NCBI RefSeq assembly: GCF_009746585.1
Contig: NZ_WRPO01000005.1
Coordinates: 124,001 to 188,000 of the forward strand
From: Novosphingobium aquimarinum
GTDB taxonomy: Bacteria; Pseudomonadota; Alphaproteobacteria; Sphingomonadales; Sphingomonadaceae
DNA length: 64,000 nucleotides
Direction of reading: 5' to 3'
The notes below the pieces were generated by a model. That model was given only the letters and a program-made list of their open reading frames with translations. It searched no databases and had not been told where the DNA came from. Numbering within the stretch: the first letter of the stretch is position 1; each line of letters opens with the position of its first letter. The position numbers were made by a program, and so were the translations under genes. This document shows positions 51,101-59,416 of the stretch, piece by piece.

Positions 51101-51610
51101 ATGTCGGCCAAAGCAGCGTCATCCGCATCTTCTCCGTCCTTGTTGCACCTCGTCAAACAGGTGCAGTACAAGGCTTATCTGCGGCTCGAGGACGTGTTCC
51201 AGCCGCTTGGCATCACGGCGGTGCAGTTTCGCATCCTGACCACGCTGTCGACCAGCCCCGGCATGTCGTCGGCCGAGCTGGCGCGGCTGTACGACGTCAA
51301 GCCGCAGACCATGATCAAACAGGTCGCAACGCTGGAGCGCAAGAGCCTGATCGAGCGCCGCAACAGTGAGACGAACCGCAAGCTTCTCGAACTTCGTCTG
51401 ACCGATGAGGGGAAACGCGTGCTCGCCGAGTGCCGTGGGCAATCGCGTGCGGTCGAGGCGAGTGTGCTTTCTTCACTGGACGAGACGGAGCAAGCCACCC
51501 TTCGCGACCTTCTTTCGCGCCTCCTTTCAGACATGGCTGAAGACGATTTCGGCGAAGCAGAGGGCGAATTCTCCCGCGAGTTCGCTCGGTCAGGCGTCCA
51601 GCGCGTCTGA
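51101..51610 (+). CDS. MarR-family regulator
   Basis: 169 residues with the MarR winged helix: ITAVQFRILTTLSTSPGMSSAELARLYDVKPQTMIKQVATLERKSLIERR followed by the wing (NSETNRKLLELRLTDEGKRV) and a dimerisation helix. MarR proteins of catabolic clusters usually repress until a pathway ligand, often an aromatic acid or CoA thioester, binds. It lies centrally in the cluster and is the only regulator seen there, so it is the natural candidate reader of the shared motif. Confidence 0.9.
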   Translation: MSAKAASSASSPSLLHLVKQVQYKAYLRLEDVFQPLGITAVQFRILTTLSTSPGMSSAELARLYDVKPQTMIKQVATLERKSLIERRNSETNRKLLELRLTDEGKRVLAECRGQSRAVEASVLSSLDETEQATLRDLLSRLLSDMAEDDFGEAEGEFSREFARSGVQRV

Positions 51611-51638
51611 GCTGGGAGACGGGTCGGTTCGTGCGTAC

Positions 51639-52997
51639 TCAGTGCGCCGCGACACGGCCCGCCGCCTGGATCGGCCTCACGGTCAGGAGGATCAGCAGCA
51701 TCACGCCAGCGCAAGCGAGGGGGCCTGCGAGCAGGAAGAAATAGCCCAGCGCGCCCCAGCCATGTTCCAGTGCGAGGGCGCCGTAAAACGGCCCGATGAC
51801 CGAAACGGCGCGACCCGCGCCATAGGCCAGGCCGACGCCGGTCGCGCGATTGCGGGTGGGGTAAAGCGACGAGGCGATCGAGGCGAGTCCGGCGTGCGCG
51901 GCATGTTGGGTGAGGGCGTTGATCGCCAGTGCCACGTACATGCCCCATCCGGGCGCGAGCAGTGCCATGCCGATCGCCGCCGCAGCGGCGATGAGGAAAT
52001 AGGTCGGCACGATCGCCTTGAACCCATAGCGATCGATCGTCACGCCGATGGTGACCATGCCGATCGCTCCGGCGACAACGCCGATACCCGTGGTGATGCC
52101 CACGTTCTGCCAGCCGAGACCGACGAGATCGCGAAACACCGTGGTCTTCCACGTTGCCGCGCTGATGAAGCCGAACGAGCCGAGAAAGCCGAGCCAGAGC
52201 AGTGTCGTCGGCAAAGCCAGGCCGGGCGCGAACAATTCCCGGACGCGTTGCAAGCTGGAGACACTGCCCTCCGCTTTGTCCGGCACGGTGAAGGCTGCTG
52301 GAGACCCGCCGGGCGAAAGCGACGCGACAATCGCGCGAAGCCGGGGGTCAGCCGGGTTGCGCGTCGCAAGGAACTTGGGCGATTCAGGCAGAAACATCAG
52401 CAAGGGGGGAAGCAGCAGGAGCGGCATCACGCCACCAAGCCAGAATGCGACATGCCAGCCGAACGGTTCGAGGAGGAAGGCCTGCATCAGAGAACCGAGG
52501 ATGGCTCCCGGCATTGCGCCGGCGAGAACGACCGTGACGACGGTGGATCGCTGGCGCGCAGGCGCGAGTTCGGACGACAAGGCGACCATGTTGGCGATGA
52601 CGGCACTGGCGAACATGCCGGTGACGAGGCGCGCAATGGCCAGCTGCAAAACGGTCTGCGTCAGGATCGTCACGAAGCAGCAGACCGATACGCCCAGCAT
52701 GGCGATCATGACGAGCTTCTTGCGCCCGACCTGATCGGCCAGCGGCGCGATGAAATAGGCGCCGAGAGCCATACCGATCATCTGCATCGAGATGACCCAG
52801 GTCAGGTCCACACGCTTCACCCCGAAATCGTCTGAGACCATCGGCAAGACCCAGCTGAGCACGCCGAGATCGAAACCATCGACCAGCATGGCCAGCGCAC
52901 CGAGCGCCATGACTTTTACATGGAAGCGCGAGAAGGGAACGTTGTCGAGGAAGGTCTCGATATCTGGAGCGGTGCCCGGTTGAGCCGTGTCGGTCAC
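51639..52997 (-). CDS. MFS transporter, aromatic acid:H+ symporter type
   Basis: 452 residues, twelve membrane helices, with VDGFDLGVLSWVLPMVSDDFG in helix 1 (the conserved Asp of AAHS transporters) and PLADQVGRKKLV after helix 2. It is a paralogue of the permease at 47243 and has the same length. The gene overlaps the upstream CMD-like gene by 4 bases and is transcribed with it and the aldolase. Confidence 0.9.
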   Translation of the reverse strand: MTDTAQPGTAPDIETFLDNVPFSRFHVKVMALGALAMLVDGFDLGVLSWVLPMVSDDFGVKRVDLTWVISMQMIGMALGAYFIAPLADQVGRKKLVMIAMLGVSVCCFVTILTQTVLQLAIARLVTGMFASAVIANMVALSSELAPARQRSTVVTVVLAGAMPGAILGSLMQAFLLEPFGWHVAFWLGGVMPLLLLPPLLMFLPESPKFLATRNPADPRLRAIVASLSPGGSPAAFTVPDKAEGSVSSLQRVRELFAPGLALPTTLLWLGFLGSFGFISAATWKTTVFRDLVGLGWQNVGITTGIGVVAGAIGMVTIGVTIDRYGFKAIVPTYFLIAAAAAIGMALLAPGWGMYVALAINALTQHAAHAGLASIASSLYPTRNRATGVGLAYGAGRAVSVIGPFYGALALEHGWGALGYFFLLAGPLACAGVMLLILLTVRPIQAAGRVAAH

Positions 52998-53335
52998 GAC
53001 GCGCCCTTGGCGTCTGCATCGCCGTCATCCACGATTTCGAGCAGCTGGCGCGCCGCCGAAACCGAGCAGGGCCAGCCGGCATAGAACGCGAGGTGCGCGA
53101 TCGCCTCGCCCAGTTCCTCGACCGTGAGGCCATTGTCGAGCCCGTACTGGAGGTGCCCCTTCACCTGACTGCGATCGAGCGCGATCAGGCAGCTTATGGT
53201 GATGAGGCTGCGGTCGCGGGGCGAAAGCTGTTCCCGCTCCCAGACTTTCCCGTAGAGGATGTCCTCGGTCAGCTCGTCGAGCAGCGGTGCCACCGCCTTC
53301 AACTGCTTTCCGCGCCCGCCAGCCGGTCTTTTCAT
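52994..53335 (-). CDS. Carboxymuconolactone decarboxylase-like protein 1
   Basis: 113 residues from the ATG at 53335 with GAGAGGG upstream. The CMD/AhpD-like fold shows LSPRDRSLITISCLIALDRSQVKGHLQYGLDNGLTVEELGEAIAHLAFYAGWP, with the Arg/His positions of gamma-carboxymuconolactone decarboxylase but no CxxC pair, so decarboxylase or hydrolase rather than peroxidase activity is expected. A second homologue lies at 56500. Confidence 0.87.
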   Translation of the reverse strand: MKRPAGGRGKQLKAVAPLLDELTEDILYGKVWEREQLSPRDRSLITISCLIALDRSQVKGHLQYGLDNGLTVEELGEAIAHLAFYAGWPCSVSAARQLLEIVDDGDADAKGAS

Positions 53336-53381
53336 ATCAGCCCTCTCTTCAAATTCTTTTTCTTGGCCAGACCGCGAACGA

Positions 53382-54152
53382 TCAGGCCTTGCGCAGCCCC
53401 TCGAATTGGCTGGACGCGGCATTGAGCGCGCCGCGTAGCAGGCCAAGATCCGACAACCAGGCGAGGTATTTCACGCCGCGAGCAATATAGTCTTCCGCCG
53501 ATTTGGCGCTGGCGACCACGGTCCCGATGTGCTTTCGTCCGGCGGCGACCTCGATCACCCGATCGATCGCGGCGACCACGTCCGGGTGGCTGGCGTTGCC
53601 GGGATGCCCCAGAGACTCGCTAAGATCGCCCGGTCCGATGAACAAGACGTCAAGCTGATCCAGCTGGCACAGAGCATCCACCTGTTCGACCATTTCCTTG
53701 TTCTCGACGTGGACGCATACCAGCGTGTGGCGATTGGCCTTTTCCTGGTAGTCCGGGCCGGACGTGCCGTATCCGGCGGCGCGGCAGGCACGGGCGGAAC
53801 CGCGTTCGCCCTCGGGCCAGTATTTGGCCATGCGAATGACCTCAGCCACTTCGTCGGCGGTTTTCAAGGACGGCACCTGGATCCCGCTCGCGCCGCTGTC
53901 GAGCGCGTGCAGGATCGTGGCTTCTGCGGCGTCCTGCGTACGGATCACGCTGCTGATCCCGACTCGCTCTCCGGCGCGGATCATGTTTTCTATCGACTGG
54001 TGCGAGAAGCAGCCATGCTCGGCATCGATGATCGTGAAATCGAACCCCGACAGTCCGTATACTTCGGCGACGGCCGGAGCGTCGAGTTTCACGAAGCTTC
54101 CGAAGACGACTTGCCCTGCCTCGAGCTTCGTCTTCACCGAGTAATCGAACAT
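53382..54152 (-). CDS. HpcH/HpaI family aldolase
   Basis: 256 residues with the class II pyruvate aldolase pattern: IIDAEHGCFSHQSIENM, VIRTQ (catalytic Arg), GIQVPSLKTADEV, and FIGPGDLSESLG. These enzymes cleave 4-hydroxy-2-oxo acids to pyruvate and an aldehyde or oxaloacetate-type product, using a divalent metal. First gene of the operon with the CMD-like and MFS genes; it would supply the lower, carbon-releasing step of the pathway. Confidence 0.92.
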   Translation of the reverse strand: MFDYSVKTKLEAGQVVFGSFVKLDAPAVAEVYGLSGFDFTIIDAEHGCFSHQSIENMIRAGERVGISSVIRTQDAAEATILHALDSGASGIQVPSLKTADEVAEVIRMAKYWPEGERGSARACRAAGYGTSGPDYQEKANRHTLVCVHVENKEMVEQVDALCQLDQLDVLFIGPGDLSESLGHPGNASHPDVVAAIDRVIEVAAGRKHIGTVVASAKSAEDYIARGVKYLAWLSDLGLLRGALNAASSQFEGLRKA

Positions 54153-54220
54153 TCCGATCTCCCTTTAGCGACCTTCTTGAGAGCTGCCCTCGCTGCTCGG
54201 CGAAGGTCGGCGGGAGTCGC

Positions 54221-54236
54221 TATTTACAAACACCAT
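54221..54236. promoter_or_regulatory. Possible cluster motif, site D (weak)
   Basis: TATTTACAAACACCAT lies between the divergent aldolase and second MetE-like genes and resembles the ATTTGCAAACGAAT half of the shared motif with several changes. Confidence 0.3.
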
Positions 54237-54345
54237 TCAACATGGCACAAACATTTTTATAAGCCAAGCTACTAATGCCGAGGCCTCCCAAGGCTTCTGT
54301 CGGGTTGCCGAAGCATTGGTAAGACAATCGATATCAGGAGACGAT

Positions 54346-55554
54346 GTGAGGCGCAGCACCGACCGCATACTGACCACGCATGTTGGCAGTCTGATCCGCC
54401 CCTTGCCCGTATTGCAGCATATGATGCATGCCGCGCTCGGAGAGAACATCGACGGCGAGCAATTCCGCGCCGACGTGGCGCAGGGCGTGCGTGATGTCGT
54501 GGCTAAGCAGGCCGAGATCGGCATCGATATTCCCAGCGATGGCGAGATCTCGAAGCCGAGCTTTCATAATTACGTGATCGAACGGCTCGGGGGGCTGGAG
54601 AAAGTTCCGCCGGAGCAGCGCGGCGCGTACTACGCCAAGCTGAGCGACGAATTTCCCGGGTTCATGCAGCAATACAACGCCATGTACAAAACGATGTGGA
54701 TGCCGCCCGAACTCGATCCGGACAAGGCCGCCGCTGCCGCCGCCGCGCCGCTGCCGCGTTGCCGTGTCGTGGAACCGATCACGTATGTTGGCCAGGCCGA
54801 CCTTCAGCGCGATCTCGACAATTACGCGGTCGCACTTGAAGGGCACGATTTCGTCGAAGCCTTCATGCCGTCCGCAACGCCGGCGCGCGACGATGCCGAT
54901 GCGGGCGAGGTGTACGAAAGCGAGAGCGCCTATCTCTACGACCTCGCCGATGCAATGCACGTGGAATACAAGGCGATCGTCGACGCCGGGTTCGTCGTGC
55001 AGCTCGACCTCGGACTGCCCGCGCGCAATCAGGTCCTGCCCGGCAATCCCAATCCCACGCCGGACGACCTTCGCCGCGCCTCGGAACGGCAAGTCGAAGC
55101 CTATAACCATGCCTTGCGCGACATCCCCGAAGACCGGGTGCGCTACCATATGTGCTGGGGCAGCATGAATACCCCGCACACCACCGACGTGCCGCTGACC
55201 GAAGTCATCGACATCATCCTCAAGATCAAGGCACAGGCCTATGTGATCGAGGGAGCCAATCCGCGCCACGAGCACGAATGGATGGTCTGGAAGGACGTGA
55301 AACTGCCCGACGGCAAGATCTTGGTCCCCGGCGTGATCAGCCATCAAACCAATGTCGTCGAACACCCCGAATTGGTCGCCTGGCGCATCAGCAATTACGC
55401 GAGCGTTGTCGGGCGCGAGAACGTGATCGCGGGAACCGACTGCGGATTTTCGCAAGGCTGGAACATGGCTCGCGTGCATCCCGAGGTGCAATGGGCGAAG
55501 CTTGCCGCTCTCGTCGAAGGGGCGGAACTTGCCTCCCGGAACCTCTGGAATTGA
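54346..55554 (+). CDS. MetE-like zinc methyltransferase homologue 2
   Basis: 402 residues from the GTG at 54346, with AGGAG five bases upstream; this start makes the N-terminus (VRRSTDRILTTHVGSL) align with the paralogue at 49825, whereas a TTG at 54316 does not. Zinc ligands His268, Cys270, Glu302 and Cys366 are all present (YHMCWG, VIEGAN, GTDCGF). Compared with homologue 1 it differs in the insertion around residues 100-145, so the pair probably handles different substrates or forms a heteromer. First gene of a unit with the hydrolase and CMD-like genes. Confidence 0.86.
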   Translation: MRRSTDRILTTHVGSLIRPLPVLQHMMHAALGENIDGEQFRADVAQGVRDVVAKQAEIGIDIPSDGEISKPSFHNYVIERLGGLEKVPPEQRGAYYAKLSDEFPGFMQQYNAMYKTMWMPPELDPDKAAAAAAAPLPRCRVVEPITYVGQADLQRDLDNYAVALEGHDFVEAFMPSATPARDDADAGEVYESESAYLYDLADAMHVEYKAIVDAGFVVQLDLGLPARNQVLPGNPNPTPDDLRRASERQVEAYNHALRDIPEDRVRYHMCWGSMNTPHTTDVPLTEVIDIILKIKAQAYVIEGANPRHEHEWMVWKDVKLPDGKILVPGVISHQTNVVEHPELVAWRISNYASVVGRENVIAGTDCGFSQGWNMARVHPEVQWAKLAALVEGAELASRNLWN

Positions 55555-55558
55555 ACAA

Positions 55559-56503
55559 GTGAACGACGCGGCGGACTTACCGGAAGGGATTGCCGAGTAT
55601 CTCGATGCGGTAGCGGCAATGCGCGCCGACGGCGGATCTTCGCCCGAAGGCCAGCGGCTGGTCGCAGACCGGGAAGCGTGGCGGCTCGGCATCGCGAGAC
55701 CGGCCGGCATGCGCGTGACCGATACGTATGTGGTGGGGGGCGGGGCGGAAACGCCTGTGCGTCTCTATCGTCCGCAAGCGGCAAGCGGTGCGGGGCTGGT
55801 CTATTTCCATGGCGGAGGTTTTACGTCCGGCAGCATCGAGACATTCGATTGCTTGGCGATGGGCTTGGCCGAGGCAAGCGGCACGCTAATCATCAGCGTG
55901 GGATATCGGCGTTTGCCCGAGGCTTCGCCGCGAGAGATCGTGGAAGAGGGCGCCAAGGTTTTCGAATGGGCTTTGCGCAATTGCCAATTGCTGGGCTTCG
56001 AGGCGGATGGTCTCGGGTTAGCCGGAGATAGCGCCGGGGCTTTCATTGCCACGATGCTTGCACTGGGTCCACTTCGGTCACAGCCCATCGCTTGCCTCGC
56101 GCTGATCTATGGGCTGTTCGATTGCGATCCCGCCAGCATGCCTGATGAGCTGGGGGCCGGTTCGGTTCTGTCGCCCGCTGTTCTGAAGGCCATTCTCGAG
56201 ACTTTCGCCGAATGCGACAGGCGCGACCCACTCGATGGCCCGCCACCACTACGCACGCCGGACCTTTCGGCGCTGCCGCCGACCGTCATGCTACACGCCG
56301 AGGCTTGCCCGTTTTACGAACAAGGCGTGGAATTTGCGGCGCGGCTGACGGATGCCGGAGTGCCTGTGCATACGGCGACTGCTGCAAGGATGCCGCATGG
56401 CTTCCTGCGCGCCCTTCGCTTTTCCGAGCCCACGCGCGGCGAAATGCGCGCGCTGGGAGAAGCTATTCGAAACACCATCGCGACAACGGAGCACAGCTCA
56501 TGA
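55559..56503 (+). CDS. HSL-type alpha/beta hydrolase
   Basis: 314 residues from a GTG five bases after the MetE-like stop; the frame is open upstream but overlaps that gene. Hormone-sensitive-lipase features: oxyanion motif HGGGF, nucleophile GDSAG and a late HGF with the catalytic His. It should hydrolyse an ester or lactone. It overlaps the following CMD-like gene (ATGA), which supports a shared pathway. Confidence 0.88.
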   Translation: MNDAADLPEGIAEYLDAVAAMRADGGSSPEGQRLVADREAWRLGIARPAGMRVTDTYVVGGGAETPVRLYRPQAASGAGLVYFHGGGFTSGSIETFDCLAMGLAEASGTLIISVGYRRLPEASPREIVEEGAKVFEWALRNCQLLGFEADGLGLAGDSAGAFIATMLALGPLRSQPIACLALIYGLFDCDPASMPDELGAGSVLSPAVLKAILETFAECDRRDPLDGPPPLRTPDLSALPPTVMLHAEACPFYEQGVEFAARLTDAGVPVHTATAARMPHGFLRALRFSEPTRGEMRALGEAIRNTIATTEHSS

Positions 56504-56889
56504 CCTTGAACACCGATAATCCTTCGTTTCAGAAAGGCCGTGAGATGCGCCGCGAACTGTTCGGCGATGCGAGTATCGAGCGGCTGGACCAGGCGGACGA
56601 CTTCACCGCGCCGCTGGAGAACTTCGTCACCACCGCCTGCTTCGGCGAGACCTGGACACGCGAAGGGCTGACCCTGCGCGAACGCAGCCTGATCACTCTG
56701 GCGGTTTGTGCCGCGCTCAATCGCCAGATTCCGGTCAAGCGCATGACGAAATGCGCCATCGAGAACGGCGCGACCAAAGACGACATCCGCGAAGTGCTGT
56801 TGCAGACGACGCTTTATATCGGCGTTGCCGGCGGGGTGGAAAGCTGGGCACTGGCTTCGGAAGCGCTGAAGGAAATGGGCGCGTACTGA
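56500..56889 (+). CDS. Carboxymuconolactone decarboxylase-like protein 2
   Basis: 129 residues. FGETWTREGLTLRERSLITLAVCAALNRQIPVKRMTKCAIENGATKDDIREVLLQTTLYIGVAGG follows the CMD core closely, with the Glu/Arg positions of the decarboxylase. It is nearer in pattern to PcaC-type enzymes than the copy at 52994. Coupled to the HSL hydrolase by a 4-base overlap. Confidence 0.88.
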   Translation: MTLNTDNPSFQKGREMRRELFGDASIERLDQADDFTAPLENFVTTACFGETWTREGLTLRERSLITLAVCAALNRQIPVKRMTKCAIENGATKDDIREVLLQTTLYIGVAGGVESWALASEALKEMGAY

Positions 56890-56896
56890 TGCGCAG

Positions 56897-57370
56897 TCAG
56901 GGGCGGGCGGGCACGAGCCCCGCCGCCTCAATTCCGGCGCTGGCGCAGGCGGCATCGTCTTCGCTTTTCATGCCCGACACGCCGACCCCGCCCAGAAGAA
57001 CCCCGTCTTTCGTGTAGATCGGAACACCGCCGCGGATCGTGGCGACGGCGGGCATATTGGCCGGTGGGTTTAACTTCGCGAGATCTGCCGTCGCGGCGCC
57101 GAAGCGAGACGCGGAATCGGACTTCCAAAGCGCGGCTTCCCCTGCTGCGGTGCTCGTTCCGTCGAGATGTGCGTAAGCCACCAACATGCCGCGCGGATCG
57201 CGCACCGCGATCGCGGCCTTCATGCCGCGCTCCCCGGCCCACGCAAGGCACGTCTCGCGGATCGTGGCGGCGCTGGCGTAATCGAGCGCCGGGCGGAGCG
57301 TCTGGGCTACGACCGCTGCGTGAGCTGTAGCGAGCAGGGCCGTGCCGATAATGACTGACCGAATGTTCAT
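56897..57370 (-). CDS. GlcG/HbpS-like exported protein
   Basis: 157 residues with a signal peptide (IIGTALLATAHAAVVAQT) and the GlcG/HbpS pattern MKAAIAVRDPRGMLVAYAHLDGTSTAAGEAALWKSDSA... ending in GGVPIYTKDGVLLGGVGVSG. Members bind haem or small corrinoid-like ligands, or act as carriers and hydrolases in diol catabolism. It overlaps the cytochrome c gene by 4 bases, so a joint periplasmic redox role is likely. Confidence 0.85.
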   Translation of the reverse strand: MNIRSVIIGTALLATAHAAVVAQTLRPALDYASAATIRETCLAWAGERGMKAAIAVRDPRGMLVAYAHLDGTSTAAGEAALWKSDSASRFGAATADLAKLNPPANMPAVATIRGGVPIYTKDGVLLGGVGVSGMKSEDDAACASAGIEAAGLVPARP

Positions 57371-57978
57371 TTCAAGCTCTCCAGGTAGTCGATCACACGG
57401 GTGCGTTGGGCCGCGTCGCTGATACCCGGAATGCCCATTTTCGTGCCTGGTACGGTCCCGACGGGATCGGCAAGATATTTGCCCAGATTGGCGCGCGTCC
57501 AGACGAGGCCGGAAGACGCCATCGCATCGGAATAGGCGTAGCCGGGCTTTGACCCGGCCTTGGCACCGAACACACCATGCAGATTGGGTCCGACACCGGC
57601 CGCACCGCCCTTGTCGACCGAGTGGCAGGCCTTGCAGGTGGCGAAGGCTGGTGGAGCGGCCATCGGCTTCACATCGACCTGCACGACCTGAATGCGCTCG
57701 GCCGGAGCAGGTGTGGGCGATGGCACTGGCGATGACACTAGTGATGGCGATGGCGATGGCGATGGCGACGGCTCGGCGATATCTTCGCCGGCTTCCCCAG
57801 CGGGAACGGCGCTTGCGATCGGCTCTGGCTCTGCCGGGACAATGGCTCCGGAAGCCGATGTTTCCAAAGGTTCGGTCCCTTTATCCGGCGTAGGGTCGGC
57901 GCACGCTACAGTCAGCATGCAGCCACCAAGGCCGGCAATCAGTATCAGTCTGGACGTCACGCCTATTACTCCCGTCAT
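57367..57978 (-). CDS. Lipoprotein-like monohaem cytochrome c
   Basis: 203 residues from the ATG at 57978, which overlaps the MFS stop; a read-through into the opposite frame of the MFS gene is not real. It has an N-terminal hydrophobic signal with Cys residues (GLGGCMLTVAC), a Pro/Ser/Glu-rich linker (about 30-95, including PSPSPSPSP), then a class I cytochrome c: CKACH (115-119), GVGPNLHGV, and Met181 in GTKMGIPG as the second axial ligand. It would carry electrons in the periplasm, perhaps from an unseen dehydrogenase. Confidence 0.9.
   Translation of the reverse strand: MTGVIGVTSRLILIAGLGGCMLTVACADPTPDKGTEPLETSASGAIVPAEPEPIASAVPAGEAGEDIAEPSPSPSPSPSLVSSPVPSPTPAPAERIQVVQVDVKPMAAPPAFATCKACHSVDKGGAAGVGPNLHGVFGAKAGSKPGYAYSDAMASSGLVWTRANLGKYLADPVGTVPGTKMGIPGISDAAQRTRVIDYLESLK
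57743..57766. repeat. GATGGC tandem repeat, four units
   Basis: Four exact 6-base units encode the Ser-Pro part of the cytochrome c linker on the minus strand. Slippage would change linker length by two residues without breaking the frame. Confidence 0.85.
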
Positions 57979-59309
57979 CGGGTCTGCTCCGGTTTTGGAG
58001 AAAGAAAGGAAAGCAACGCCACCGCCAATACAGGCGGGGCGAGCACGGCGGCGAACAGGACAAGCACCGTAAGCCGATCGAACCCGGCGCCGATCACAAA
58101 GCCGCCGAGCAATGGCCCGACGATGCCGCCGATCCTGGCGACTCCCATCATCACGCCAAGTCCGGTGTTGCGCAGGTCTGCCTGATAATGGTTCAGGTTC
58201 ACCAGGATGATCGCGGTGTAGCTGCCGACGTTGAAGAAACCCCACACGGCGGCTGCGGCGATCAGCCCGGCCGTCGCCCCGGTCGGTACGAGGCCCAGCA
58301 CGATCAGCGCCGCTGCAGTTGCCAGCAGAAAGATATTCGCGATCCGCCTTTCGCCTGCTTTGCGGGCCAAGGCACCGACCGAGATGTGGGCGAGGATACC
58401 CGCGGCAGAAGCGGTCATGCCGGTCAGCCCGATGTGGGTCATGTCCATTCCGGCCATTTCCAGGATCTGTGGCTTGAATGCGGCCATGAAGGCCCCGCTG
58501 ACCGTGAAACTGAAACCGGCTAGGCAGAGCAAGCCAGTCGAAATCCACATCGCGCGTGGGATGGCGCCGCGCTTTTGCGAACCCGTTTGTTCCGGTCGCG
58601 GGGGAAGCGCATCGAATTGCGGTTTGCCCATCCGCCGGAAGACCGCGTTCAGTCGCTCCAGCGCATTGTTCGGGCGACGCGCTACGAGGTAGCCAGGCGA
58701 TTCCAGCATGATGAAGCAGGCGAGCACGAAGCTGAGAGAGTTCAGCGCAGCCGCGGCGAAGAAGATCGAGCGCCAGCCATAGGGCTCGATCAGGACAGCG
58801 GCGAGGCCGCCGCAAATCATCGAGCCGAGCGAATAGCCGGTATGCAGAATTCCCACCAGCAGGTTGGACTTCTTCGCGTCGCTGAATTCGGCGACAGTGA
58901 CATTCAGCAACACGACCAGCGCGCCAAGCAAAACGCCCGTCAGGAAACGCAACACCAACAGCACCGCAAAGGATGGCACGACGGCCGTCGCCAGCAGTAG
59001 TGCGCATAGCGCCCCGAGAATTCCGATCATCATCGGCCTGCGCCCGATCCGATCGGCAAGCGGCGACAGGAAGACCGAACCCACCGCAATTCCCACGGGC
59101 GTCGCGGTATAGGCAGCGCCGAAGGCTTCCGGCGAAATGCCCCACTGCGCGATCATCACGGGGCCTGCATAAGCCAGCGTGACGACGTCGACGCCATCGG
59201 CGGCATAGACCAGCACGCACAAAGCCACGACGGCGTACTGGTAGAAACTCATCCGGGTGGCAAAAATCACTTCGGCCGGAGAAGTTTGCGCAGGATTGCT
59301 TGCAGTCAT
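57975..59309 (-). CDS. MFS transporter, AAHS/benzoate-type
   Basis: 444 residues from the ATG at 59309. Twelve membrane helices, VYAADGVDVVTLAYAGPVM in helix 1 with the acidic pair of aromatic-acid symporters, and SPLADRIGRRPMM after helix 2. It is a paralogue of the permease at 62494 and more distant from the two at 47243 and 51639. It lies between a TonB receptor upstream and the cytochrome/GlcG pair downstream in one direction. Confidence 0.9.
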   Translation of the reverse strand: MTASNPAQTSPAEVIFATRMSFYQYAVVALCVLVYAADGVDVVTLAYAGPVMIAQWGISPEAFGAAYTATPVGIAVGSVFLSPLADRIGRRPMMIGILGALCALLLATAVVPSFAVLLVLRFLTGVLLGALVVLLNVTVAEFSDAKKSNLLVGILHTGYSLGSMICGGLAAVLIEPYGWRSIFFAAAALNSLSFVLACFIMLESPGYLVARRPNNALERLNAVFRRMGKPQFDALPPRPEQTGSQKRGAIPRAMWISTGLLCLAGFSFTVSGAFMAAFKPQILEMAGMDMTHIGLTGMTASAAGILAHISVGALARKAGERRIANIFLLATAAALIVLGLVPTGATAGLIAAAAVWGFFNVGSYTAIILVNLNHYQADLRNTGLGVMMGVARIGGIVGPLLGGFVIGAGFDRLTVLVLFAAVLAPPVLAVALLSFLSPKPEQTR

Positions 59310-59416
59310 CGAACGAAGGGTCCTGTTATCGGAGCGACAGGGGCATCGCCGACGTGAGTGCGGCGATGCCCCATCGTTGACCAAGCCCCCCTTGCCCGGC
59401 CCGCGAAAAGCGAGAG

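Noticed and set aside
49594..51171. A 525-residue open frame antisense to the first MetE-like gene
   Set aside because: Overlaps a gene with intact zinc ligands; the antisense product looks like a shadow.
57367..59220. A 617-residue frame joining the cytochrome c to upstream sequence
   Set aside because: The upstream part reads through the MFS gene in another frame; the cytochrome starts at the ATG at 57978, overlapping the MFS stop.
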